Shown: positions 9,674-21,573, counted from the first letter of the stretch. The stretch is DNA of 64,000 nt from Mus musculus (GCF_000001635.26 NC_000075.6:106081054-106145053); one strand, 5' to 3'. The notes: generated by a model not told the origin, from the letters alone. Made by a program: numbers and translations.

Positions 9674-11176
9674 CCGTACAGGCAGAGGAGCAGCTAAAAC
9701 CCCAGGACCCAATTTCCCCCAGAAATGAAGGAAAGACAAGTACAGTAAGAGCCACACAAAGCTAGCTGGAGCTTTCTATTCATGTCAGTCTTCCTGCTTT
9801 CTGCTTCACGGATCCCTGCATGTCTCTAGAATGCTCTACACCTCGGGTTTGTTAGCCATCAAACTGGAGTGTGTGTCTTTGCCAGCACCACGTGGCAGGG
9901 CTAGGGTAAGGACACTGGAACCTTGGAAGGGGACAGATTTGTAAAAAGCTGTGACAATCTACAAAATAAAACCCTTTCTTTATAACAAAGGACTGACCAC
10001 ATCTTCCACTTGGTAAATCCAGGAAATAGCCGTGTTTTGATGAACTTGAGATTTCAGATTCTAGCAGACTTTCTAGGGAGAGAGCCTCCCTACATCAAAA
10101 TGATCCAGGTGTCTCGTCTGACACCATGCAGGAGGTACCATGGTCACCCAAGGGAAATAAGCCCCTTAGCTCTTGCTGTCTGTGTCTTCTGCAATGACTT
10201 TCATTTTCATCTCAAGAGTCTCAGCTTAAAGGAACTCGGTGACATTGAACTACTTTTTATATCATTTTTGATATCTTAAATAACTTTCTAAAAACAGATT
10301 TGAAAAAACGTGCACTAGCACAAGTCTACCTGCTGCTGAAAAGAATAAGATATTTCATTTTCTATCACAAGATTCACTGGGAGGGGATATCAACCCCCAC
10401 GGAGGTGGTAATTACAAGGTAACACATTTGCCAAGTCTGGGTTCAGCTTTTCGGATTCATAAAGCACTGTGTATTCCCTTCCCTCACCTTAGAACCTTCA
10501 GGACTCCTGAACACACACTCGTGAACGTGCATGCACCCCCAGGCTCCTTCCTCAGCATGTTCCAGAACCCAGCTCACAGGCCACCTCCTCATCCAAGCCT
10601 AGAGGGCCACTTGCTCCTTGTTGTACTTTGACTCTGAACCTTGTACACTTATTTCAATGAATAACTGACATTTGTCAGGTTTTCTTCATTGTTTATAATA
10701 CTCAATATCCACAATGGTTTGCTCTTGAATCTAGTCCCTCTTTTCCTCTTAATTAACTTCATGACAACCAAAGCCTCCTTGTGCAGACCCAAAGCCCTGG
10801 CCTTTCCCACACACTACTCCATACACAGGAAATGCTGTTGGATCTGCCTTTGAAGAGAGCTAATCTAGAAATGGCCAAGCTATCACTGTCTCTACTGCAA
10901 ACATCCTGGCATAAGGCACCCTCATTTCTCATGCCTGATGACTGACTGCAACATCTTTCATGGGTCCCTATTCTGTCCTTTCCCCTGAAATCTATTCTCA
11001 ACACTTTCGAGGGAGTACTGTGAAATGCAAGCCACTTCTCAATACCTCCCCAAGGCTCCCTGGTCTTCTGAGGAAAAGATGGATCCGTGATCTGACCCTG
11101 GCTTTTCTCATTTGTCTCTCACTATTGTTATTAATAACATGGTGGGGGATGGGGCTCCGCAGTGTTGGCAACTACA
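9674..11176. other. Long unique stretch, no gene seen
   Basis: About 1.5 kb without a recognisable repeat. Open frames reach about 116 codons but run into the TG-rich tail of the next SINE. No splice-bounded conserved exon could be recognised by eye. Confidence 0.4.
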
Positions 11177-11493
11177 TGTGCATGTGTGTGCATGTGTGTG
11201 TGTGTATGTGCATGTATGTGCATTTGTATGCATGTGTGTGCATGTGTGTGCACATGGGGGCCAGAGATCAAGAGCCAGTGCTTCTCACTAGAACCCAGGG
11301 CTCTCACTAGAGCCCAGAGCTTGCCAATTAAGCTAAACTGAGCCAGTAAGCCCCCTGGGATCCACCTGACTCTGCCTCCCCAGCCCTGGGATTATAAGCA
11401 TGCACTACTGTGCCCAATATTAATCAGGTTCTGGGGACTGAACTCAGGTCCTCAAGCTTGCCCAGCCAGTCTCCACCTACTAAGCCTTCATCC
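11177..11493 (-). repeat. B4 SINE with TG-rich tail
   Basis: Minus-strand B4. The tail is a (TGCATG/TG)n run at 11,177-11,255. The body contains GCCAATTAAGCTAAACTGAGC, TCCACCTGACTCTGCCTCCC and TGGGATTATAAGCATGCAC. The head contains GGGGACTGAACTCAGGTCC. Confidence 0.75.
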
Positions 11494-12050
11494 CGTCCCT
11501 CATCTTCATGGTTTATACTCATCCCTTTATCTGCTGTTCTTCAAATCAGTCAGACACTCCCTGAGGGGGTTACAGCCTCTACACTTCCTGATCCCTCTGC
11601 CTGAAATGTTTTCAACATAGCTCCATGGACAAGCCCCTCACCTCCTGCTCAAATATGTCTATGTTCAAATGTCACTTTCAAACCACTCTGTGTATAACTG
11701 CTATCCTGTCCTCCTTCCCTGCCATACTTTCCCTTTGTCATGGCCCCCATCACCATGTAAGGTGCTCTATGATGCTCACTGTCGTCCTTAACTGTTTTCA
11801 CACTCCCATCTCCCTCCAGAGCACAGTGGAACCCTTTCCTCCCTGTGCTGGATTTCCAAATGTGGCTTACTGGGAGAGGCTCCCTTTTGTTAAAATAGAA
11901 TATTCTTCAACAATTTCAAAGTATTTTGGAGAAGTTTGGTGTGCCCTGCCCATCATTTTGATAAACAGAAAATATGAAGCCTATTGCATCCTCTTTAATA
12001 CCTTAGCTACAATTTTAAATTTTAAAGTCATTTGTATTAAGAATATATTA
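11494..12050. other. Unique sequence with a 145-codon open frame
   Basis: The plus strand is open at 11,625-12,062 (MDKPLTSCSNMSMFKCHF...), and the frame runs into the start of the next B1. It is rich in Cys, Ser and Ile, with no recognised domain. I regard it as probable chance. Confidence 0.3.
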
Positions 12051-12186
12051 GCCAGGCGATAGTGGCGCATGCCTTTAATCCCAGCACTTGGGAGGCAGAG
12101 ACAAGTAGATTTCTGAGTTCGAGGCCAGCCTGGTCTACAGAGTGAGTTCCAGGACAGCCAGGACTATACAGAGAAACCCTGTCTCA

Positions 12187-12246
<60 letters not shown>
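12051..12246 (+). repeat. B1 SINE with (AAT)n tail
   Basis: GCCAGGCGATAGTGGCGCATG, GATTTCTGAGTTCGAGGCC and GAGAAACCCTGTCTCAAAT mark a full-length B1. Its A-tail is now a pure (AAT)n run of about 60 bp at 12,187-12,246. Confidence 0.95.
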
Positions 12247-12247
<1 letters not shown>

Positions 12248-12254
12248 TAATCAC

Positions 12255-12403
12255 ACCATTGCTAATGGTGCATGCCTTTAATCCTAGCACTTAGGAGGCA
12301 AAAGCAGGTGGATCTCTGAGATTTTTGAGGCCAGCCTGGTCTACAGAGTGAATTCCAGGATAGCCAGGGCTATACACACTCCAAAAAAAACCTTGTCTCA
12401 AAA

Positions 12404-12457
<54 letters not shown>
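12255..12457 (+). repeat. B1 SINE with (TG)n tail
   Basis: A second B1 in tandem, with GCATGCCTTTAATCCTAGC and ACCTTGTCTCAAAAATGTG. It is followed by about 53 bp of pure (TG)n at 12,405-12,457. It is more diverged than the first. Confidence 0.85.
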
Positions 12458-12459
<2 letters not shown>

Positions 12460-12461
12460 TT

Positions 12462-12566
12462 GTAATCACAGCATTCATGGGGACAGAGGCAGTTGGACCT
12501 ATATGAGTTCAAGGCCAGCCTGGTCTACAGATCAAGTTTCAGGACATATAGAGAAACTCTTTTAAG
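12462..12566 (+). repeat. B1 SINE, 5'-incomplete, third in tandem
   Basis: TGTAATCACAGCATTCATGG, GTTCAAGGCCAGCCTGGTC and ATATAGAGAAACTCTTTTAA. The head of the element is missing where the (TG)n run lies. Confidence 0.75.
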
Positions 12567-13071
12567 GGTGCTTAGTTTAAGAGCCCAGCAAACACTGAAG
12601 AGCAGTCGGTCTACCATTGCAACCCATGACCAAGGAGGACCAGGGATATGGTCAGGAAGAGGAGCCACCAGACTCAGTAAGGTAATGAGCTGTTCCTCAC
12701 ACAGAAGGCACAAGATGAACTACGGATGTTAGGGAAGACAGAACAGTCGAGGCCAAAGCAACCACAGACAGCAGTCATCCTCATGTCCTCCTAGCAACAA
12801 CAACACGCTGCATTCGCTGCCACTGCAGAATATACACAGGACTCCACTCCTCTTGGCCAATGGCAAACTAAACATCTCAAATGTTCTTTCCAGGGAGCCC
12901 ATTTCTGAGATTGGAAGCTACCTGACAGCACTCCGTGAGAGCAGGCTTTGCAAAGGCCACTGGGCTTCAGGGGTCAGAGGCCAAAACAAACAAAACAAAA
13001 TGGCCACTCTGCATTTTGTAGCCCCTTGGTTAAATGCAAAAAGAAAGGAAGGAATGATGAAGGGAGGGAAG

Positions 13072-13075
<4 letters not shown>
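12567..13075. other. Unique sequence, no gene seen
   Basis: No repeat or exon is recognised. The 130-codon frame here is extended by the following (GA)n run. Confidence 0.35.

Positions 13076-13131
<56 letters not shown>
13076..13131. repeat. (GA)n microsatellite
   Basis: About 56 bp of uninterrupted GA after a GGGAAGG-rich lead-in. Confidence 0.95.
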
Positions 13132-13133
<2 letters not shown>

Positions 13134-13257
13134 AATACCTTGCTCTCCTGTGAATACAGTAGAACAACTCTCTGCCAGGGTTTGCTGCTTTCATCCCACT
13201 AAGTTATTCCTAACAGTCTCCACCATCTCTGTGTTTATTCAGTGAATGTAAACTGAA

Positions 13258-13430
13258 TGACCCAGCATGGGAGCACTGATCACCAACCCTGGTAGCCCAA
13301 GTCCAATCTTCAGAACCCACAGGGTCGAAGGAAAGGTTCCACTCAACTCCTCTAAGTTGTCCTCTGACCTCCACACACGCACATGACACAAATGATACAA
13401 GAATAAACGTTAAGAAAGATATAAAGGGAT
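13258..13430 (+). repeat. B3 SINE
   Basis: GACCCAGCATGGGAGCACTG at the head, CAATCTTCAGAACCCACAGG in the body and AGTTGTCCTCTGACCTCCAC with an ACACACGCACATGACAC tail. Confidence 0.7.
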
Positions 13431-13606
13431 TTCCCAAAATCATCCAAAAAACTATACATAAAATCAAATTCTTACCTACTTTAAATTTCCTTAGAGTACT
13501 TAATTAAAAAAAATCATTTTCTTCAACTCTAGCAAATGCTTAGAACTAAGTGATTAGAATGAAGACCTCTACCATTTCATTTTAAATTTGCTAAAATAAT
13601 AATAAT

Positions 13607-13800
13607 AACAGGAGCCAGACTTTGTAGCACAGTCTGTAACCCTCACTATTTAGGATTGCTGAAGCAGAAGGATTGCAAGTTCAAGGCCAACCTGAGCAAC
13701 TTATTGAGAACCTGCCTCACAATAAAAGCTTTAAAGGGGCCAGTATGAATGTAGCACACTTGGTACAATTCTGTCTCCAGCAGAACAAGAAAATTAAAAT
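13607..13800 (+). repeat. Proto-B1 plus ID-like segment
   Basis: An old B1-like unit (GTTCAAGGCCAACCTGAGC, CCTGCCTCACAATAAAAG) is followed by an ID-like unit (GTAGCACACTTGGTACAATTC). The order B1 then ID is the reverse of B4, as in B1-ID dimers. Confidence 0.5.
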
Positions 13801-14024
13801 AATAATGAACTACGGAATCTAAATTGTGAATAGTCTCTTTAAGTCAAATTTTACTGTACCTTGAAATTTTTATAAAAAATTAAAATTGTTTAACTTACAT
13901 GTTCAAATTATTCATGGTCGCTAAACAGAAAGTTCAATAGTAGTCAGAATATATAACTCCTTAAGAGAGGGCAGGGGAGAGAGCAATCAAAACCTATTAT
14001 ATATATGTAAGAAACTGTCACATG

Positions 14025-14212
14025 GGGCTGGAGAGATCTCAGTGGTTAAAAGCGTTGGCTGCTCTACCAGAGGACCTGTGTTCAGTGTCCCGGACCTGCA
14101 TGGCGACTCCCAAGTATCATCTGATGACCTCCGTGGGCACCAGGCACATAAATGTGGTGCACAGACATACATGCAGGCAAGCACTCATCCACATAAAATA
14201 AAAATAGACCTT
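14025..14212 (+). repeat. B2-family SINE
   Basis: GGGGCTGGAGAGATCTCAGTG, CTCTACCAGAGGACCTGTG and CATACATGCAGGCAAGCAC with an AAAATAAAAATAGACC tail. Confidence 0.85.
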
Positions 14213-14233
14213 TTTAAGATGTAGATTTTAAGA

Positions 14234-14460
14234 GGATAGCTGGAGCGATGGCTCTGCGTTAAGAAGATTAGCTGCTTTCCCAGAGAACCTAGGTTCAGTA
14301 CCCAGCACCCACAAGGCAATGCATATTATCTAAAACTTCAGTTCCAGTGGATCTGATGTCCTCTTCTGTCCTCAGCAACCACCAGGCTGCCATGACACAC
14401 AGATAGAAGTGCAGGCAAAACCCTTATACTCATAAAGTAAAAATAAATTTAAAAAAAAGA
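14234..14460 (+). repeat. B2-family SINE, tandem to the preceding one
   Basis: GATAGCTGGAGCGATGGCTC, AGAACCTAGGTTCAGTACCC and GATCTGATGTCCTCTTCTG, with a tail of AAATAAATTTAAAAAAAAG. Confidence 0.85.
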
Positions 14461-14499
14461 AACTGTCTTATAACAAAACTTAGACACACATACAAACGC

Positions 14500-14501
<2 letters not shown>

Positions 14502-14548
<47 letters not shown>
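14502..14548. repeat. (CA)n microsatellite
   Basis: About 47 bp of pure CA. Confidence 0.95.
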
Positions 14549-14550
<2 letters not shown>

Positions 14551-15039
14551 AATCCTGATAAGCTAAGCATAAGAAAATCACTCCAGTATCTTACTCAGGG
14601 CTGCCACCAGTTCCCCCAGCATGCTCTGCAAAGGACAGTGGTCTTTCACCTGAGTTCCATATCTTGCCTGCCCCAGTTAAGTTGTCAGTGCTTTCTTGTC
14701 CCTGGGTTTTCTCATCTAACACCAATCTGCAGTTTTGAAATCTCCAAAAGCTTGAATAATCCACAGAACGCACGTCAGACCCCTTTCCACACAGGAGGTA
14801 AGCCCCATACTACTTCATATCTTCTTGATCAATAAAAGTTCAAAGACTTGTAGGTCCCTTCTTACCACAATTTTGCACCTGAGTTACTTTCTTTCTCCAA
14901 GAAGTATTATTTCGGATTCTTCTTCTGTGTCCCTATCCCAGCCTCTACCACTCTCTGCCTCTTTGCTATCTGAGGTTACTCATGTCTGTCCCCACATGCC
15001 TCTTTCTCGTTGCCTACGAATAAAAGCAATACTTCTATA
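14549..15039. other. Unique sequence, no gene seen
   Basis: Pyrimidine-rich on the plus strand. There is no recognised exon or repeat. Confidence 0.35.
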
Positions 15040-15196
15040 GGCCAAGCATAGGTGGTGTGGTACCTGGCCTGTCAGCCCGGGACTTTGGAGGTTAAAGCAG
15101 AAGGACCAGCAGCCGTTCAAGACTGGCCTCTGTTACTTAGCAAGTTTGAGGCCATCCTGGGCTACAGTGAGACTCTATCTCAAAAGGAATAAAAAA
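15040..15196 (+). repeat. Old B1-family SINE
   Basis: GCCAAGCATAGGTGGTGTGG, GTTTGAGGCCATCCTGGGC and GTGAGACTCTATCTCAAAAG are diverged B1 boxes. Confidence 0.6.
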
Positions 15197-16331
15197 AAAA
15201 TCAAAATAAACAAACAATACAAAGAAAGCCGAAAAGAGGAGAGGAGGAGGAGAGAACATGTGTAAAAACAAATGAAAACAATTATATCCACACCAATACT
15301 TGACCATATTGTGCTGTCTGGTGAAGCCTAGATTGGGAACAGCATCCAGTTAAAACTTCAGTACAGCTGCTTTCAGTAACTGTTTAATATTACAATGGGG
15401 CCGTTCCATTCAGCGGGTCAGGTAAAACATGATATTGTGACAAAATTTGAAGATAAAGCTGTGTTGCAGTCCTATTTAAACACAGGATATCTGTAGACCC
15501 TCACCAACGACTGATTTAGAGTTTTGTTTTGTGTAATTCATAATAAAAGGTATTTGGGGAGGGGGGGAATAAAACAAAACAAAATGTACATCAATACACC
15601 TACCCCTAGGAAGAGCTGGTTCTTAGCTGGCACCCTGGGGAGGCTGGCTTCTTCAAGCTCTCCTTGTCCTCATCCCTCAGAGCCCGTGTGAGCCTGGGAA
15701 TCCCCTAGCACACAGGAAGCCTGGAGGAGCAGTGACACACCAGCTTTCCCAGCATTTAATGCTCTCCAGAGAGGGGCGGAGAGGGGCTGTTTATGCTGTG
15801 ATGTGGGGCGGGCACTCCTGCATGCTTTATTGCCATTCGCCAAAAATGGTCATTGGCTCTGGAAACACCGGCCTTGAAACTGAATACACAAAATACCAGG
15901 GGAAACAGTCTCCGAAAAATAATAATGGGGGAAAAAACACAAATGAAACCAACTTTTTTTCTATTCTAATTAAACTCCGAAGGGGGGGGAAAATCATCAC
16001 AAGTGCTCCTAATTTAAAGTTTTTACTTTCCAGGAAGTCTCGAAACTTTTTAAGTTTCTTGAAAGCATTCATTTCTGAGTCATCCATTTACCCACATACC
16101 CTCTAGCAAAGAATCCTATGCATACTTGATCTCTACATGATGATAAAGAAAAAGAATAATAAATTGGACAAGGACAAACAGTGCCTGAATTTCTAACACT
16201 GGCCTAGGGAATGTCAGCATTCATCTTGAACGCTCTCAAAAGAAAACACATGGCAATCAGATTAAGGGGCATATGGAGTCAAAAGAAATAGATTGCTGTG
16301 CACATATATGTGTGCATGAGTTGGACTACAT
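15197..16331. other. Repeat-poor unique sequence
   Basis: About 1.1 kb without a known repeat. The segment 15,830-16,240 is AT-rich and contains TCTAATTAAACTCC, TCCTAATTTAAAG and ATTTCTGAGTCATCC, so it could be constrained noncoding DNA. The 124-codon plus-strand frame here shows no domain. Confidence 0.35.
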
Positions 16332-16715
16332 TGTTCTAGTTCGATTTTTTGCTGCTGTGATAAACACTATGACCAAAAGCTACTTGGGGAGGAAAGGGTT
16401 AATTTTATCTTAGAGTTTATGCTCCGCCATGAAGGGAAGTCAGGGCAGGAACTGAGGAACCTGGAAGCCAGAACTGAATCAGTGTCCATGGAGGAATACT
16501 ACCTACACGCCTGCTCAATTTGCTGTCTTATACAACCCAGAACCACCTGCCTAAGAGATGCCTCCTCCCACAATGGGCCAGGCCCTCCCGTAGCAATCTG
16601 CAATCAAGAAAATGCCCGACAGACTTGCCTACAGGCCAATATGATGAAGGCATTTTCTCAGATGAGGTTCCCTCTTCCCAGATGATGGTGAGTTGACCAA
16701 AAGATAACCGGTACA
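16332..16715 (-). mobile_element. ERVL/MaLR-type solo LTR
   Basis: Near full length, with the blocks CTGTGATAAACACTATGACC, AAGGGAAGTCAGGGCAGGAAC, CACAATGGGCCAGGCCCTCC, AGACTTGCCTACAGGCC and ATTTTCTCAGATGAGGTTCC in this order. The ends read TGTTCTAG...GGTACA. It is the same family as 403-581 and 25,868-26,284. Confidence 0.7.
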
Positions 16716-16789
16716 GGTTTAAACTGCTTGAATAGAGACCTAACAATTGGCTTAAAGGAGAAAGATTTGTTTCTTTCTCACATAGGTAG

Positions 16790-17169
16790 TGTCTTGGTTT
16801 GGGTTTTATTGCTATGAAGAGACATCATGTTATAAAGGACAACATTTAATTGGGGCTGGCTTACAGGTTCAGAAGTTCAGTCCATTATCACCATGGCAGG
16901 AATCATAGTAGCATCCAGGCTGACGTGGTACTGGAGGGGAGCTGAGAGTTCTCCATCTTGATCTGAAGGCAGCTAGGAAGAAACTCACATCTGCAGGCAG
17001 CCAGGAGGAGGCTACCATTCCACCCTGGCAGAGCCTGAGTATAGGAGGAGACCTCAAAACCCACCCCAACAGTGGCACACTTCCTCTAAGAAGGCTACAC
17101 CTCCTCTAATAAGGCTACACTTCCTAACAGCGCCATTTCCCATGGGTCAAACATATTCGAACCACCACA
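16790..17169 (-). mobile_element. MaLR (MT/ORR1-type) solo LTR
   Basis: A 380 bp element with TGTCTTGG...ACCACCACA ends. It includes AACATTTAATTGGGGCTGGC and CAGGTTCAGAAGTTCAGTCC. A perfect 5 bp duplication GGTAG flanks it at 16,785-16,789 and 17,170-17,174. Confidence 0.9.
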
Positions 17170-17174
17170 GGTAG

Positions 17175-19755
17175 GTATTACAGTCAGCATGTGGCTAGCA
17201 TAGCCCAGTCAGTCATTCAGGAACTGAGGCTAAGTAATGCAGACTGCTGTGCTCAACCGCTGGTACCTGAAAGTCTTACGGGCATCACCCAGATAGCCAA
17301 TGAGAAGGATGAAAGGGCTCAGCCCAGAGACTTCCCTAGACAAGAAAAGCAGAAGTCCCATGGTTTCCACTCATGTTCTGTTAAAGAATGGACACTTACC
17401 ATATCCAGCTACAAAGAAAGATGTGAGATTTGTTCTCCAGCTAGACAGCCATGTTCTCAGCTCAGTTCTATTATCATGTAAAAGCAGCAAGAAGGTTAGA
17501 CAAGGGGCAAGGGAATTGGATGTCAGGACCATTACTGTTTGGACATGTCATTATTATCATTATCTTAGGACCTCAGGGCACTTGCTTAGCATGAAGTACT
17601 ATTTCGTTTCTGGCATAACTATTTGAGAAAATGGGGTCAAATGACGTTTCCTGAAATAAACTGTCACTAGAAAGACAGCCTGTCATTAAGAGAGTCGAAT
17701 TCTCATTTCTCGATGTTTTTTTTCCAAACTTAATAAATTTGACAGAAAACCTAAAGGGCCTCCTACACAGAGAATTAGCCCCAAAATGATGGAGCCGTTC
17801 ATCCTTCATCAGCTATTTCTTAATCACCCGTGACATTGGGGATAAGAGCAGCGGAATGCCATTCTGATTGGGAATAAATTACTTAGTATGTAGGTGAGAA
17901 GCAGCCGTTGCTCGTTAAGTGTTCTGAATTCCTGAGAGAAATAAGTTATAGTGCTTAAAATCCCACCAGTACAGTTAAGCTCAAATACCTAATGTTTGTG
18001 CTACCTGCAGACTAGTGCGGCCCTCAGCCTTGGTCCACGAAGCTGCTTCTCAGCAAATGTGATAAATCCGGAGACTCGCAGCTGGTCAAGGTGCTGAGAG
18101 TGACTGTTTGAGCATCCATCTATATTACCTGTCCAGGGCACAGGGAGCATCCTGGAAGGTGGAAATGACGCAAGAACCAGGTGATGTGGAGGAGAGCCAG
18201 GAAGGTTCTCTTATGAGCATGATGCGGCCATTGCATTCAAGACTTGGCCTGTCAACACTCAAGCTTGGATCTGCGGATGGGCATGGTGCCCGGCCCTCCT
18301 CGCCCCTGGAGCTGTCAAGCTCAGTCCTTCTGCGAACCCTCTGAGAAATTACACAGAATGACCCTCGGAGGCCGCGCATTGAGGAGCAATTGCTACCGCT
18401 CATTGGTTGCTTCCACAAGGGTAAAGCTGGCGTTTCCAAGCTACCCTGTGAGTAGGCTTAGTAAACTCCTTGCACATTGGAGAAAGTCCTGGCACTGCGG
18501 TGTGGGAGCGCAAGGCAAGGGTTGTGCGCATGCGTGTACGCCTGCATCCTTGTGATTTGTTCGGGCTGCCAGTTCTGGAGGCCAGTGAGTTCAGAGACGC
18601 TCTAAGATCAGGCTCTGGATCATGGCACGCTTGCTGTTTTCAAAACGAATGTTATCTCAGAGCCTCCCCTTCCACTCGGAGGGTACGGTCTAGCCTCACC
18701 AGGTCTGAGACCAAATTCCCAAATTTTGCTGCTGAAAAGCAAATGTATACCAGTACCCGCAATTGGCCTCTTGGGGGCGTAATGTGCTTGTTCCCTGCTT
18801 CGGGTTTCCCTCAGAAACAGATCGTAAGCTGTTCAAGGAGAAAAACTATCTCATTTACAACGGCTGGCTCACAGTATTCTCTCAATAAATATTCCCAGAA
18901 TAAAGAGGTGAACAGATATTCACCTCAGAAACATACTTGAATTCCAAAAGTCCTTCTTGTACTTGTTAGGACATTGCCACCTTCCTGGTCATGACACTTC
19001 CTGGTGTCATGCTATGGAAGCCAGACTGCTGTTCCCAGGAGCCCCTGGTGCCCCACATATCCGATTTCTACCGAGGAGGCTGTCCTCTGTGAAGTATTTT
19101 TTTTTAACGCTCTTTTTTTTTTAATTAACAAAAGGACATGAAAAAACTTGTTTTCAAAAAAGGATGGTGTCAGAAACTCAACCGTTAAAAATCCCAGTGA
19201 GAATGAAACACCTCCTTCCTGCCCAGAGCATCGAAGTCACTTTAACACCGCCTGGATTTCCACCCCAGGTGCACAGCACCAGATAAGGATTGGTACCCGG
19301 CTTCCTACATGCGTCTTCACCTTGTAGTTTCCAAGGAAACAAAGATCCGAAGCTTTCATCTCAGCCTAAGCCTGGTGTCAATCTCTGTATACACATCCCA
19401 GCTTGCCTGGAGCTAGAGCAGACTGCTTCGCTGCAATTTCATCCCAACCTCCCCAGTGCTATGACAAGCTATGCCTCCCTCTAACTGGCGAGGGGCCCCA
19501 GGGCCTCTCTGCTCTCTGGTGGGGGATCCCTCTGGCTCCTCAGTTAATCGAATTCTGTTGGACATCAGTGCAGTCTTTACCTGGTGAACTTTTTCTTGTT
19601 TTACTGCGATTTTATTTTGTTCTTCAGTTTTGAGATAGGCTTAAGTGGTATGCACTGCCGTGGTCTGCCCGACTGCCTCGCCTCTAGCCTATTTGGGTAT
19701 AGCACGGGTTAATGGACCTAGTCTGCTAGTCGTTGCCATGAAAATCACATAGAGA
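17175..19755. other. 2.5 kb block without recognisable repeats
   Basis: This is the longest repeat-free interval in the window. It includes AT-rich parts at 17,560-17,960 (for example CACCCGTGACATTGGGGATAA) and a slightly CpG-richer part at 18,340-18,560 (GCGCATGCGTGTACGCCTGC). The 156-codon plus-strand frame at 18,470-18,940 has no recognised domain. Whether the block is conserved cannot be told from one sequence. Confidence 0.35.
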
Positions 19756-19820
19756 CAGACAGGCAGGCAGGCAGACACATACAGAGAGAGACAGACAGAC
19801 AGACACACACACACACACAA
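19756..19820. repeat. (CAGA/GACA)n and (CA)n run
   Basis: CAGACAGGCAGGCAGGCAGAC passing into GACAGACAGACAGACAC and CACACACAC. Confidence 0.9.
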
Positions 19821-19920
19821 TGGGCAGGTAAATGTCAATCAGAAGCCAAGTCAGGATTTTTTTTAAAGACATAAACTTTTAATGTACAATTGGCTTTGAC
19901 TTTATTATCATGGAGCTTTC

Positions 19921-19982
19921 AAGAGGAGGAAGGAGGAGGGGGAGGAGGAAGAGAAGGAGGAAGAAGAGGAAGAGGAGGAGGC
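19921..19982. repeat. Polypurine (GGA/GAA)n tract
   Basis: About 60 bp composed only of A and G on the plus strand. It abuts the tail of the following minus-strand B2, so it may derive from adjacent tail DNA. Confidence 0.9.
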
Positions 19983-19984
19983 AG

Positions 19985-20124
19985 CACAAGGTCAGAGGCA
20001 TCAGGTCCCTACGGAGATGGAGTTACCGTAGCTGTGAGCTGCCCAACACGGGTGCTGGAAGTCCTACTGAGGTCCCTCTGCAAACCAGTAGCCATTGTTA
20101 ACTGCACAGCTGTCACCTCTCCAG
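19985..20124 (-). repeat. B2-family SINE
   Basis: GGTCAGAGGCATCAGGTCCC, GCTGTGAGCTGCCCAACACG and GTCACCTCTCCAGCCC are reversed B2 boxes. The copy is diverged. Confidence 0.7.
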
Positions 20125-20129
20125 CCCAC

Positions 20130-20255
20130 GTTTTATTTTGTTTGAGACAAAGTCTCACTCTCAAGTGCAGGCTTGCCTGGAACTTGCAGCAGTCCCCCTG
20201 CTTCAGCCTCCCACATGATGGGCTTATAAACCTGAGTCCCTATGCACAGCCTGAT
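20130..20255 (-). repeat. Old B1-family SINE
   Basis: GTTTGAGACAAAGTCTCACTC, GCTTGCCTGGAACTTGCAGC and CTTCAGCCTCCCACATGATG are reversed B1 boxes. Confidence 0.65.
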
Positions 20256-20281
20256 GAGCTCGTGAAAGAGGTGCTCACAAG

Positions 20282-20365
20282 ACAAAGGCAGGCAGATCTC
20301 TGAGTTCGAGACTAGCATGATCTACATGACAAGCTTCAGGCCAGCCAGCGCTACACAGTGGTAAC
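20282..20365 (+). repeat. B1 fragment
   Basis: GGCAGGCAGATCTCTGAGTTC followed by CAGGCCAGCCAGCGCTACAC. The head and tail are both missing. Confidence 0.65.
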
Positions 20366-20499
20366 CACTCTACCAACGGGAAGCTCCACCCTCAGCTTCA
20401 TGGGAACTACCAATCACAGAAAAAGTCCATACTGCCCCTGACCCAAGAGTCAGCATGTTACCATGGCTGGTCAGTAACAATCCTGCCTCAGTTACCACC

Positions 20500-20608
20500 A
20501 CTACCATTACCACCACCACTACCACACACACATACACACACAGGTACACTCATGCACACATGCACACACACACACACACAGGTACCCTCACACTCACATA
20601 CACACACC
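20500..20608. repeat. (CA)-rich and (ACC)-rich low-complexity run
   Basis: ACCACCACTACCATTACC passes into long CA runs broken by GGTACACTCATGC. Confidence 0.85.
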
Positions 20609-21573
20609 TTTTGTTATGAAGTTTTAGAGATACATACTGATATTTCCTGTTACCATGGTTTCGGTTTGGTCTCTGACTCTAAAGTACAGAGGAGAAAAAA
20701 AACAGGAGCTGAAATCCTGGATTCCGCCCTTCGTGTGTTCTTGACTCCATTTCATTTCATGTTGTTTTGTTTGGTCTTTGGTAGGGAGTTTATATTATTT
20801 ATAAGAGTGAGCATATGGCCTTTGGCTCAATGTGAATTTCGGTCACTCACGGTCAACAATCACCATCTGGTTTCTGCATAGGTGCAATGAGACTTTTTCT
20901 GCAGGGCTTCAGATCACGAGTCCCCGCTTGCCACCCAGGCCATCCCTAGAAATGCACAGTTACGCTGTTTCTTGTTAAGCCACAGACCTCTTAAAACAAC
21001 ATGGCTTCATCGCGTCCTTTACTACCAGGAATCCTAAAGTCAGACACAGCACCTACGGGGGCAAATACATTGACAGCCACAGAATTTAGCCCTGGAACTG
21101 ATGTATAGATTATATATAGTCAAAACCTTTTACATGAACTAGGAAAAAAATAGTGGTTTGATTTGCCTGAGTCTCATAATGTGAGCCCTTCACAGAGGAG
21201 TTCTTGAGTAACTGAGGTCCTCTTGCTTTGACCCCTTCCCATTCAGTCTGTCCTTTAATCTGGAAACTGCCTTTGGTGAGGACGCCTCCATTGTCCTGCA
21301 CTGATGGGGGAGTGAGGGCTGTGCAGAAGGGGAGGATGGCCTCCAGAAGGGAGGGAGGAAAGGGGGAAGAGATAATGGAGCATTACCAAGGCAGCAATGC
21401 TACTAAAATCATTTCAGAGCCTGGGCTTCACACCAGCAAGGGCCACCCGATTCAGAAAAGGTAGAGTATTCATTACGGCTACAAAGGTTTAGTTATAATC
21501 CCCATGCTCTGAAATATAAAGATCTATGTTTTAAATGAATTAGACAACGCTGGTCACAAATGTATAGGTTCAG
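20609..21573. other. Unique sequence, no gene seen
   Basis: No exon or repeat is recognised. T-rich near 20,760, purine-rich near 21,350. Confidence 0.35.

Noticed and set aside
12405..12457. Long TG runs here and elsewhere as Z-DNA regulatory sites
   Set aside because: Such runs are common tails of rodent SINEs, and nothing local points to regulation.
18470..18940. 156-codon plus-strand frame in repeat-free DNA
   Set aside because: No recognised domain, no clear splice sites and ordinary composition. Kept only as part of the repeat-free block.
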